Assembly: GCA_023053575.1 (NCBI GenBank)
Contig: JAKZAP010000021.1
Span: 3,679,790-3,743,789, forward strand
Source: Branchinecta lynchi
Taxonomy: Eukaryota > Arthropoda > Branchiopoda > Anostraca > Branchinectidae
Length of the DNA: 64,000 nucleotides
Direction: 5' to 3'
The translations under genes and the position numbers were made by a program. Positions 11,750-21,040 of the stretch are shown here, piece by piece. The notes beneath the pieces are model-generated. The model did not search any database and was not told the DNA's origin. It saw only the letters and a list, made by a program, of their open reading frames with translations. Position 1 is the first letter of the stretch, and every line of letters starts with the position of its first letter.

Positions 11750-12218
11750 AAGTATTTATTCTTATTAATATTATTCTTTCCCATGTTTTGTGAAGAAAAA
11801 GTATTAATACGAATACATGAAGTCCTCAAATGGAACAGGATGGGTTTAAAATACGGAAAATCTAAGTGAAGCAAAAATATTTTGACAGAAAATAAGCTAT
11901 AGACACAGTAGAAACTAAAAAAAGTCATTGTCATTTTTATGAGATATAGGTACAAGAAAGGAGCGTTCACCTAGTAAAAGACAAGTTTGCTAGGTTATTA
12001 AAAAATATATTAAGTTGGAATTCCGTGTTTTAGCGTTCTTAGTTGGACTTTAACACAATTTCTTCGAAAAATTCCAGTGACGTGGATTTAGTTTGTAATT
12101 AGCACAGTTTCTATAGCTCTGATTCCAAGAATTCAGAAAAATTAGGATCAACAGATACTCACTTTGCTTGGAGACGCCATTCAGTTCCGGAATCTACCCT
12201 TCAGAGACCCTTTTATTT
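11750..12218. other. No feature recognised; AT-rich 3' flank of the four-exon gene
   Basis: AT-rich sequence just downstream (on the minus strand) of the stop codon at 12219. An AATAAA-like signal is not clear. Confidence 0.35.
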
Positions 12219-12348
12219 TCATGTTCCAAAATTTCGCCAAAAGATCAGTGGTTCTGAATGTCTTATTTCGCTTCGAAGAATTGCATACTGGCAGGCGACC
12301 AGCTGCCCTTGCACCGTACTGCTGACCACCGTGTATGTTCGAAAGGTA
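12219..12348 (-). CDS. Exon 4 (last) of unknown four-exon gene
   Basis: The acceptor is a good polypyrimidine tract ending CTTTCAG. The first base completes the codon begun at the end of exon 3 (AG + T = Ser). The frame runs 42 codons (TFRTYTVVSSTVQGQLVACQ and on) to TGA at 12219-12221. Exon sizes of 91, 76, 174 and 130 nt sum to a 471-nt reading frame of 156 residues. I do not recognise the protein. The gene lies wholly inside the 16.3-kb insert, so it may be carried by that element. Confidence 0.6.
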
Positions 12349-12429
12349 CTGAAAGAAAAAAAAATGAGCTCACTAATCATTCTACCCATTTGTAATCTTT
12401 GACTATGTGTGAAATCGTTTTACTAACCA

Positions 12430-12935
12430 TCCATCTTAACGGCGCTCGATCGGTGACACTTCTCGACACCGATCGGATCGGAAGTTTGTCGCTTCTGATG
12501 AGCTAATTGGTCAGAAATAGCGGTTACCCTATTCAAAGTTCTGCGTTTTCTCATCAAAACCGAACGGGATGTCTGAGGCTGAAAATAGCCGAGACGGATT
12601 GACTATCCTTGAGAAACCCAGCAAGAGTTTCAAAAGACTTACTATGTCCGAGACTGGAGACGCAACTGGATCAGCTGTCTGCTGCAACTTGTGCTTTAAG
12701 GTTAAAAGTCCATGAACGAGCCAAAGCATCAATATCTCGGTGCAAGAGCAGAATCTTTGCTTTGCGAATGCGCAAGATTGGCCGAATTCCTTACGGGTAT
12801 GCTTCGTGTTTTCTTAAGCAGCTTAGAGAACTAATCCAGGTGCCTGAATCTAGGGGACGGAACAACATTTTCGACTGTCGCAACGAGACTATTCTGGCTA
12901 GCTCTCTTTCGGGTCCTTCTTCACATTAGGATGGC
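12430..12935. other. Coding-like stretch of uncertain nature
   Basis: The plus strand is open for 106 codons (12609-12929) in an R/K-rich frame. The minus strand also reads as a broken protein (for instance ILLLHRDIDALARSWTF around 12.72-12.77 kb). It looks like a decayed mobile-element ORF inside intron 3 of the four-exon gene, but I cannot name the family. Confidence 0.25.
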
Positions 12936-13261
12936 TTATGAAAACCAACTGGAACCACATGGATATTTCCGTCCGCTTTGAAGCCCCAGTTCCCATGGTT
13001 AGGCACACCCACTGTTAACGCTTCCTGTCACTGTGTTTCCTTCTTATCTACAAATGTGTTCTCGTTATTTTTTACTTAAAGGAACGTCGAGTTGGTCTAG
13101 TGGCGCTATCATAGATGCTGACGACCTAAATTATAAATTATAAAATTATTATTATTTTTAAGAAAAAATTTCAAGGAAAGCAACAGGAACAGGGCTTCGA
13201 AGAAAAAATAGGGCTGGTTCTATTGAGTTTCACTGGTTACGAAACAAATAGAATAACTAAC

Positions 13262-13435
13262 CTTGTATGCAAACTTTGCTGGAAGGGAAGCATGGTTTCT
13301 TTCCATGACGTCCGTCCAACACCTCCTTCTGCATGCAGGTTATGCAGGGTCATGTACGGAAAGCTTTTGTTCAGACGCAATGCCACATTCTCCTGAATGT
13401 TCATCAGCCAAACGCTCGGTTTAATCCAGAAAGGA
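13262..13435 (-). CDS. Exon 3 of unknown four-exon gene
   Basis: The exon starts after a strong acceptor (CTACTTTTTTTCAG) and ends at AAG followed by GTTAGT. It is open in only one of three frames, for 57 codons beginning PFWIKPSVWLMNIQENVALR and ending MLPFQQSLHTR. It enters and leaves in phase 2, consistent with exons 2 and 4. The W/F/M/N content and balanced codon use look like real protein, but no domain is recognised. Confidence 0.65.
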
Positions 13436-13489
13436 CTGAAAAAAAGTAGACGTTTAACTAGACTGGACTGCCTTTGACTGCTGCCATTT

Positions 13490-14130
13490 TAGCTCTAGAT
13501 TCTGATAGGGGGAACCGAAGGGGGGGGGGGGGGTCCGGAAACTTTGTGACATGCATAAAAAACAAACGAATGGGCCCAAATGGGATTCGAGTTGGATAAT
13601 GCCGAGTTTATGCGGGCAAGTCTAATATTTGGCGTCCGGCCAGGATTCGGCCGCAGCCGGAGGAGGAGGAAGCGGAAACCCGAAATTTGCAGATAAGGTC
13701 ATTCGACTCGAACTTGAAGGACGAGAAGAGGAGATGTGAAGTTTATGTGTCCTAGGCCACAGTGGCAGGGATTTTGAGGGAAGTCCCGGAAATTTTGTTG
13801 CTCGCATAGGGGTCAAACGAGTGGATCACACGGCGGTGGTGGGGGGGGGGGGAGCATGGGTTCCCGGAAAATCTTCGAGTCGGGTGAAACTTGATAGCCA
13901 GTACTAGAAGATGCTTTAGATGGTCTGTTTTGTGTGCCGGAACCAGATTCGGCCGCTGTAGGGGGAGTTTGAGGGTGAGCGGTACCGGAAATAGTGTAGC
14001 ACTCATATGGATCAAAGTAGTGGTATCAAAAGTTTGTCCCAGATCATCCTAGGTGATTCCGGGAACCCTCAGACTCGAGTGAAACTAGATATCCTGTTTA
14101 TAGGTCCGGTAGGGGGGGGGGGGGGGGTAT
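13490..14130 (-). repeat. Reverse, diverged copy of the C-rich array
   Basis: The plus strand shows G-runs, CCGGAA, GGGTCAAACGAGTGG and GATTCGGCCGC blocks. Their complements match the blocks at 8.64-11.7 and 46.4-48.2 kb. It sits in intron 2 of the four-exon gene. Confidence 0.6.
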
Positions 14131-14207
14131 GGAGATATTTTTCACGGCAACGGTGCCGTCGATAAATTAGGCGATTTATCTTTCAATCGCTTCTTAACAA
14201 GCTTACT

Positions 14208-14408
14208 TTGTTGTCGAAACATGTAGCAACAGATGTCGGCACCGACCGGGCAATTGCCAGGCAATTGCTATATACTCAAATCGAGAGAGGCAATCCCCTC
14301 GCTTTCACTGACAGCCTTATCTCGTGGCTTGAATTACTCACTTCCTTCCTGAGCCCCAACCCCCACTCCAAATCTCTCCAGGACTCCCTCGCCACACTAT
14401 TCACCTAA
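14208..14408 (+). other. Short ORF with protein-like C-terminus, unrecognised
   Basis: The frame ends with TAA at 14406-14408 followed by an A-run. Its sequence (IERGNPLAFTDSLISWLEL then LTSFLSPNPHS) looks more protein-like than the surrounding chance ORFs. There is no upstream extension or splice site that I trust. It may be the tail of a mobile-element protein. Confidence 0.25.
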
Positions 14409-14666
14409 AAAAAAATACCCTTTTAATTTATACTCTTGACAAATTTAGATAACGGTTTTATTATAGATCCTTAGGCCACCTTAAATCGACTTTTTATAAG
14501 ATTGAACAACAAATTACCCATCACGCAATCAAGATAAGAGCCTTTCCTAACCCCCGTCAGAAGCCAGAATTTCACAAAAAGCCACAACAAAATAAATATG
14601 TCAGCACTAACGAGAAATAAATGCCCTGAAAATCAACAACTGAAACACAAAGAAGATGATCTTTAC

Positions 14667-14742
14667 CTTTGTCCACTAGTCCGGCTCCTATAAGACGGTT
14701 GAATATCTCTTGCTCTGGCGTTCCATTCGACATTCACCTTCA
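14667..14742 (-). CDS. Exon 2 of unknown four-exon gene
   Basis: 76 nt. The two leading bases complete a Val codon with exon 1, 24 codons follow (KVNVEWNARARDIQPSYRSR and on), and the exon leaves in phase 2 at AAAG followed by GTAAAG. The donor is strong, but the acceptor (AATAAATAGCAG) has a weak pyrimidine tract, so this is the least certain exon. An alternative reading starts a protein at the ATG at 14731-14733 in another frame (MSNGTPEQEIF), which would not join exon 3 in frame. Confidence 0.5.
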
Positions 14743-14959
14743 CTGCTATTTATTTTGTGCCACTGAAATTGTTTTCGCGCCCGAGTTCGCGCCTTTCGTC
14801 TTATCAGAAACAACCTTTTTGTATCCAAATGCCAACCCCAAGTATCGACTCGAGAGCAAGTTTAGACCCGTTCAGGTAGCACACCCTCAGTCTTTGGGTT
14901 TTGAGCTAAATATAGCACATCAAAGCATCTGGGAACTCCGTATAGAAGTCTGGTCATGA

Positions 14960-15062
14960 GTTCGTGCCAACTTATCATATGGGGAGGGCAGAAAAATTGG
15001 AACAATACAAAGAAGATTAGCATGGATCCTGCGCAAGGGTCACACGCAAAATCGTGAAGCAT
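14960..15062 (+). ncRNA. U6 snRNA-like sequence, probably a pseudogene
   Basis: Bases 14992-15061 closely match the conserved body of U6 spliceosomal RNA: AAAATTGGAAC, ATACA-AGAAGATTAGCATGG, CCTGCGCAAGG and CACACGCAAA-TCGTGAAGC. The 5' third, which should form the first stem-loop and read CTTCGGCAGCACATATACT, is replaced by unrelated sequence. The 3' end runs into an A-stretch instead of a T-run terminator. Several core bases differ (GGATCC for GGCCCC). Loss of the 5' domain and the A-rich tail suggest a retrotransposed or decayed copy. Confidence 0.75.
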
Positions 15063-15214
15063 AAAAAAAAGAGCAAAGGTTTTAATGGGATCCCAAAATT
15101 TAATATCTGATCCAATCATCTGACAAAAACAAGTTCAAATATTGATTCAGCATGTTTATTTGACCCTATACTACATATCTACTTAGACAAAAATTTACCA
15201 AAACTTGCTGCTTA

Positions 15215-15735
15215 TTTGACAGTGCAAAACGGATACCTCAGGTGAATTTTATTAGAGCTATATTTCGGCCCTTCTTGGCAATGGTCCTCTTCAGGCTAAA
15301 AAACCGCTCAGATTGGAAAAACAGACTTATTTATTCTTCCTGCCTTACTTCTGCCGATTTCCAGTTCCGGCCGGATTCCGGGAAAACTACTTCACCGACA
15401 AAAAAAGAGTCTAGAGCATCTCCTTACCCCGATATTGAACCTCTCATCAACTTAATATTTGACGGTGCAAAACGGATAAGTCAGCTACATTTTATTAGAG
15501 CTATATTTCGCAGCACCAGCTTTAACTCCAACCAATTTTCAGAGAAGAAGTTCATAAAATCAGATATTTAAGGAAGAATCTTTATGTGTTTCTCCAGAAG
15601 TTCATTTTTTAGTTTGAGCCTGAAGAGGACCCTTGCCAAGAAGGGTCGAAATATAGCTCTAATAAAAAGTAGCTGACTTATCCGCTTTGCACCGTCAAAT
15701 ATGATTCGCAGTCAGCTTGGGCTGAAGGACTATCT
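15215..15735. repeat. Three hammerhead-like repeat units
   Basis: Units at about 15215-15300 (minus), 15458-15515 (minus, truncated) and 15600-15735 (plus). The plus unit has CTGAAGAG, a perfect 7-bp stem GACCCTT/AAGGGTC with loop GCCAAG, then GAAA. Flanking blocks shared with other units are AGCTGACNTATCCG, TTTGCACCGTCAAATATGATT and CGCAGTCAGCTTGGGCTGAAGG. Confidence 0.7.
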
Positions 15736-16194
15736 AACTTTAGATAAAGCTTTTACTTATAATAAATTTTCCAGTTAGCCGGAGACCGGCCGAAGTAGAT
15801 GTCAAGGTAGAAAAAGATCTTTTAAACAAATTTTCCAAATAATCCGGCCCGGATTAGGGCGAACTACTTGTCTGTCGAGGAAATGATTTTCGTATTCCTG
15901 TTAATCGAACATCTAGTTAACTTCCAAGAAGACTTTTACTTTTAACAATTTTCCGGTTTTGGCCGGATTCCGGGCGAATTACTTGTTCGGCGAGAAAGTG
16001 ATTTTCATATTCGGGTTCAGCATGTCCCTGGATCGACTATCTCATTAGCTGGTAAAAAATATTTTGTTTGCCCCTTAATTTATACCTCTACCCCCATCCT
16101 TAAATGTCAAGCTACAGAGCCCATCTACTAGCTCAGCCTGTCCCTTGACCCATAGAATCCTCACACAAAGTTTAAACCAAAAACATCTCATTCA

Positions 16195-16330
16195 TTCAAA
16201 CAATGTTTACACGGATACGTCAGCTCTGATTTTTCATCAGCGATATTTCGGCCCTTCTTGGCAAGGGTCCTCTTCAGTATCCGTGTAAACATTGTTTGAA
16301 TAGATGTTTCAAAGTCAGCTTGGGCTCAAA
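16195..16330 (-). repeat. Hammerhead-like repeat enclosed in a 21-bp inverted stem
   Basis: Read on the minus strand, CAAACAATGTTTACACGGATA directly precedes CTGAAGAG, the stem GACCCTTGCCAAGAAGGGCC and GAAA. The complementary TATCCGTGTAAACATTG closes the structure about 60 bases later. The copy at 55405-55545 has the same architecture. Confidence 0.7.
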
Positions 16331-16859
16331 GAATATTTAACATCTCATTCCCTTAGAGAGCTATCGTGCTCACAGACGGACGGACAGACAGACGGACAAC
16401 TTTTTCGGTGTCATAGGTATCCCTCCACTTACACCATTAACCCGATTATAGGAGTGCTGAAAATACGGGAAATCTTGCTCTGTGTATCCACACCAAATGG
16501 ATAGTTTGGTTGGAACCCTGGTGCAGGCGAATGTTTACGAATGAGACTAATTATCTCATATTCTTTAACGGATTCCTGAAATCTGTTGGACTCCACTGAT
16601 GCTTCAGGAAGTCTGCAGAAATATTTCTCTTTGGGCGTTTTTTTTCTTACGGATGTTTCAGAGCTAAGAAACTTTTTCAGTGTAATTTTCGATATTTGCC
16701 AACTTAATATGTTAAGGAGGAAGACGTATAGAAGAAGACTAAAGACTTCAGTATTTACTGGACTTGTTCATTCAGGCAAGCGTGTCCTGTAGGTTTTATT
16801 TTCTTTGCAAGATCCCGTAACAACATTGTTTGTCCCCAGGTGAAATTAACCAGATTTTT

Positions 16860-16945
16860 TGTGAGCCGCTCGCCAAGAACGGCCGAAATATAGCTCTGAA
16901 AAAAAAATGTAGCTGAAGTATCCATTTTGCTTTTTCAAATATGCT
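16860..16945 (+). repeat. Truncated hammerhead-like repeat
   Basis: It retains GCCAAGAACGGCCGAAATATAGCTC and GTATCCATTTTGC but has lost the CTGANGAG half. Confidence 0.55.
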
Positions 16946-17035
16946 TCGCCTAACCGCTGGTCCGCAAAGAAAGTAAGAACATTAGTTAAAATAACTTAAG
17001 AAGCAAAGAAAAGAAAAGAACTGAGAGAGATTTAC

Positions 17036-17126
17036 CATGATTTTTCACGCTCAAATCAGTGTTCGAAACGACTTCAGGATTAACTTCCACTTTCACGCGA
17101 TGTTGAATTTTCGATGTTGAATTCAT
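17036..17126 (-). CDS. Exon 1 (start) of unknown four-exon gene
   Basis: ATG at 17124-17126 is the first Met after an in-frame stop (TGA) 33 bases upstream. Thirty codons follow (MNSTSKIQHRVKVEVNPEVV and on), and the exon leaves in phase 1 at CATG followed by GTAAAT. The exon is short and polar. There is no signal peptide or membrane segment. The next exon at 14667-14742 continues the frame, and intron 1 contains the U6-like copy and several repeats. The start could be further upstream if an unseen 5' exon exists. Confidence 0.55.
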
Positions 17127-17687
17127 GCCGAATTTTATCCGGGGAATGAACACAGTTCAGAAACAAATTTAGCGTTTAGCGATGATTTTTTTTTTCTTTT
17201 TCATCGTCAAATATAGTAAAAAATTGTTGCTTCTGCTAAATTTTCGGAATCGGTAGGATTCCCAGTAGTTGTCTGGCAAAAAAAGAAAGAAATCAGATAT
17301 TGGTTCAGCATGATTCCTTACCCCTAAACTTATCTTATTCTAAAAATATTCTTATTATCTTGAAAAAAACTGATCACCGCTTGCAGGGCCACATGGTCCA
17401 TGTCCAAAATTGTCATGTATTTTGACTCAATGCCTATACAAAGTTTCAACACAATACGTCAACCAGTTTGAGAGTTATCGGGCTATTTATTCTATTTTTC
17501 ATAACGGACGGATAGACAAACAGACGGACAGACAATCTAGATAGAGAGACAAACTTTTCGAAGTCATTGGTATTCCGTCAATACGGTTTTGCTGCATGCG
17601 GAATATGCCGGTCGGATGAATAGTCCAGCCGGGATCGAGTATAAATCAGAAACTGGGTACAGATAGCAGACAGATCACGGTCTAGTT

Positions 17688-18507
17688 CAGTAGTTCCCAA
17701 CCTTTTCCGTACCGCGTACCCCTAATCACGGTTCGAGAAGGTTGCGTACCCCCTTCCCTTTTTCAGAACGTGAAAAAGACGATATTTATTATCATAAGGA
17801 TAAGGCTATAATATATATAAGGATAAGGATAAGGCTATAAGGATAAGGATATGTAGAAATATATACCGAATCAATGAGAAACTTGAGGATGCTTTGTAGC
17901 TACAGTTTTGTCAAACCTCGGCTCGACGTCATTAAGGGTAATATTTTTTACAGTCAGTAGGCCTGTTTCTGTGTTTGGTTTTGATTTTCTAAGTGCTATC
18001 ATCCAGCTGCATCGCAAACATTTTCGTTAGCCTAATTCGCAACCTGAATGACTTGAATCACTTGTAATGTCTTCGATTCTTCTTGAAACAGTATCCTACT
18101 GTTTGATACAGGAAAAGATTTTACGGCAGTAGGCTATCTGATTTGAAATAAACTTTATTTCATTGACTTTCACTATGGCTTGTAATCAGAGCCGTCAGAG
18201 ACGGGTTGGGAACACCCATCCCCCCGAAGCGGTTTGCCAGATGGTTAAAAAGAAACGAGTCGGTGCGAAGCGCCACGATTTTTCCCAAAAACTTTTTTTT
18301 TAAACAGTCGGTAAAATGACCGGCCAGTCAGTAAAACTACCTTGCCCCCCAAAAATGTTTTGGCTGGTGATGCCCCTGCTGGTAATTTAGGCTTTTGGCA
18401 ATTAAAAATGAGCGAGGCGAGGGTTTGAAGCTACAGACTAAATCGATTTTTTTTACCTTCGCCGATACCCTTGCAAGGGTCTCGCGTACCACCGGTTGGG
18501 AACCCTG
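17688..18507. mobile_element. hAT-like non-autonomous transposon with 8-bp target duplication
   Basis: The left end CAGTAGTTCCCAACC and right end GGTTGGGAACCCTG are inverted, and both are flanked by GTCTAGTT (17680-17687 and 18508-18515). An 8-bp duplication and CAG...CTG ends are hAT hallmarks. There is no transposase inside. Another repeat (about 18189-18393, CAGGGGC-type) appears to be inserted in it. Confidence 0.85.
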
Positions 18508-18719
18508 GTCTAGTTGATGCAGCTAATACAACTTACCATATTTTTTTTTATATCGGTGAATGGTTAAGCTGGAATCCGAAAAAACAAACAAAAAAAAACA
18601 GACATGGCTGTATTTCAAATTATATAGTGGATGTGTATCAAACTAAAAATTACTAAATTATAAAGGTTCAAGCAAATTATTCGAGGGAGGTTCTAATTAG
18701 CTAGGCAGGTATTACATCA

Positions 18720-18995
18720 GCCCATGTTGACTTCGAATCACATTTGACAGTGCAAAATGGATGGGTCAGCTGGATTTTACTGAACAGTAGAACACCCTTG
18801 CGAAGAAGGGTCGAAATACAGCTCTACATTGTAAAAAAATCTTGCAGTATTTGCTACTGTGATTAACCTTGTCTCTAGAAAGATAATCGTATCTCTAATT
18901 TGTAGCAAATACTGCAGTTAACTTTAATCCTTACTCGGAGAAACTTTTTACAGTGTGATGATACAATTCAGCTGACGGATCCGTTTTACTGTCAA
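18720..18995. repeat. Hammerhead-like repeat interrupted by a MITE
   Basis: Unit blocks (TTTGACAGTGCAAAATGGAT, CACCCTTGCGAAGAAGGGTCGAAA, then AATTCAGCTGACGGATCCG) are split by the CACTGTAAAAA-type MITE at 18827-18955. This shows the order of insertion. Confidence 0.6.
18827..18955. mobile_element. CACTGTAAAAA hairpin MITE
   Basis: Inverted ends CATTGTAAAAA and TTTTTACAGTG flank GCAGTATTTGCTACTG / GTAGCAAATACTGC. The flank is TA on the left and TG on the right, so the TA duplication is partly decayed. Confidence 0.75.
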
Positions 18996-18999
18996 AGCT

Positions 19000-20780
19000 A
19001 AACATGAACGGCATAAGAGTGTAATGAGATGGCTCAGCTTGATGCGCCTTCCTTACCTTTGAAGTATTTACGACGGCCAATTTTTATTCAAAAGTCTTCA
19101 CGGCAAAAAAATCTTTCGGAGACAAAACGGAAGTAATGGAAGCTTACCTCCCCCGCTTACTTTATTCAGTAGAAGATCTCCAGTTTCAGCGGAGTCTGGT
19201 GTTACTGCCAAACTGATGAAATGGGCTTTAAAATATGATGTTTCTGTCTAACCCTCACTGCACCCAGTATTTAGTGATAACTATAACTTTTGGGTTCTTT
19301 GAAAATAATCTTTGAAAATAACTGATGCTAACTACGGCCATAATTGCACAAACGTACATATCCTTCAGGTTGTCTCGTGCAAGCGCTAAGTCCCTTCGCT
19401 CACCCTTGAATACACTCGGCGATGCCGGGATTCTTAAATTCTATTAACTTACTTAATAAGCAGTGTATAATCAGCAGTAGTGCCATAATGTGAGACTTTT
19501 AAACACCAATATGAAATAAATACATTCTTACAGCTATTGTTGCTCTACAATCTTTGCTGGCATAACTCCCGAAAGTATAGGTTGGCACCAATCGCCACGT
19601 CCAGGTTGGCAAACAAAATTCCTTTATTTTTGTTTTGGTTTGGTTAGTTATTGGGTTAGTTTGTTATAATTTATATTTTGGTTTCTTTTTAGTTTTTTTT
19701 TGTGGTTATATTTCGTCTTTCTCTAGCTGAATGCATAATAGGTTCAAAAATGCAATTTTTATACGGTCGTTCGCCTCCTTCGTTTGGCGTATTCCTGGTT
19801 TCAACTTAGCAGCCCTATAGGCACAGCCCTTAACATACAGATGTTTGGAAGATGATAGCTCGCAGGCATTGGATTTGGCAGGGGACAATCAATGAATAAC
19901 CCTTTTGCTGGGGTGGTTTGTTATGGTACAAAATGCCTTTCTGATCGACACATGCCGGCCGTAAGCTGTAAACGTGTCAAGTGTCAATGCAAACTTTAAC
20001 AAGTAAATTTTACGCTTCGTGAAAGGAGATAGCCAGTGGGGTTGATTGATCTGAGATGGTGATGCTAACTAATGAATGCACTAGTTTCATCTAAATGCAG
20101 TTTTTTACGTATCGACAAAAAATCTAACAAGAACACTTTCCTATCCTGAATTTATTATTGTCATGGATAAGATACGGAATTTTTTTTTCTTAGTCTGTGT
20201 CAAGTTACAATATTACAAATAGAATGTTAAATAGTAGATCATATTAGTCATTTTACAAGTAATGATTACATTATGCTGTGCATCTGTAAAGCTTGATGTT
20301 AGGCTATAGTTAATATAACCATCAACCACCGCTGAACAGACTGACCAGAGCTCGAGGGAATGGAAAATAAAAACATGATAACAAAATGATAACGGATTAA
20401 TAGCTCAGTGTTAATGCTAGCAGTTATCGTTGATTTATATCGTTATATAAAGCATTTAAGAGGGGATATGAGAAACTTAAGAACAAAGTCTCGAGTCTTA
20501 GGCACGGTGGAAAAACAACCAACTGTCGCGTAATAAGTTAGTCATGTAACTGTGCAGAGCACCATCTTTTGCAGTCATTTGCCTACCGAGCACCACCGTA
20601 TAAAACGACTGGTAGAGGACGCCGCTAAAAACAATAGATAGATGGACGACAAGCGAGTCATCTATTTTATTTTCTTTCTTTTCTGTTCACTAAACGCCTC
20701 AAATTGTGCCATCTGGTACGAAATACTCTCCAAGAGCGGGAAAAATAATTATGATTCAAATCCTTTAATGTCAGTTTCAC
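19000..20780. other. No gene recognised
   Basis: AT-rich sequence inside the 16.3-kb segment. The small ORFs at 19706-19888 and 20642-20833 show nothing recognisable. The latter begins with a hydrophobic stretch (VIYFIFFLFCSLNA) but has no supporting splice or codon evidence. Confidence 0.35.
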
Positions 20781-20784
20781 CTAC

Positions 20785-21038
20785 ATTAAACAGCCGTTCT
20801 TCAATTAAAACAACGTACATTATTGCAACGTAGGTTGACGGCCGTTTAACAGAGTCGAAAAATTACCTAGCGTTAGAGAACGGGCGTTTTATGTACATAG
20901 GATGATTTCCAGAACTGACAAACCAACGGGTCCGTTTTCGACCTGTTAAACGTCTTACATTTTACGGACTTTTTATGGCCGTTTTGTCAATAATGTACAT
21001 AAAATGGACTTGCAACGACCGTTTCATTTTTGTTAGGG
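20785..21038. repeat. Right terminal region of the 16.3-kb segment
   Basis: It ends CATTTTTGTTAGGG before TA. The last about 250 bp carry AACGGCCGT, GTTTAACAGGTCGAAAACGG and TACATAAAATGGAC motifs related to those of the left end. Confidence 0.6.
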
Positions 21039-21040
21039 TA

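Larger units (their letters stand above)
15088..16440 (-). mobile_element. Reverse copy of the GGGATCCC / 137-bp-repeat element
   Basis: It starts TGGGATCCCAAAATTTAATATCTGATCC and ends with a short GGACGGACAGAC run followed by GGTATCCCTCCACTTAC. This is the reverse of the order at 31506-32926. In between, diverged GCCGGATTCCGG blocks match the 137-bp units. Several hammerhead-like repeats have been inserted into it. Confidence 0.65.
4763..21038. mobile_element. 16.3-kb TIR-bounded segment inserted at TA inside the LINE
   Basis: The left end reads CCCTAACAAAAATGGAAC and the right end, on the other strand, CCCTAACAAAAATGAAAC. Both are flanked by TA and then by LINE sequence. Excising this segment plus one TA joins LINE codons for V-D-R-P-T to R-L-R-D-G-Q without a base lost. 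Beyond the first 15 bp the ends are only loosely alike (both have GTAAGACGTTT-ACAGG and AACGGCC motifs). No transposase was recognised inside. It holds a four-exon gene, a C-rich array, smaller transposons and a U6-like copy. It could be one giant transposon, a chromosome segment carried between two small elements, or material added later inside a small insertion. Confidence 0.75.

Noticed and set aside
13081..13140. tRNA-like sequence with box A (TGGTCTAGTGG)
   Set aside because: The box A match is good, but no box B, anticodon arm or acceptor pairing follows; at most a tRNA-derived relic.
14731..14733. ATG at this site as the start of the unknown gene (MSNGTPEQEIF frame)
   Set aside because: That frame ends in phase 1, whereas exon 3 requires phase 2; the alternative frame joins correctly to both neighbours.
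4763..21038. Polinton/Maverick or integrated large virus
   Set aside because: Duplication is TA rather than 6 bp, and there are no polymerase, integrase or capsid-like ORFs; all ORFs inside are short.
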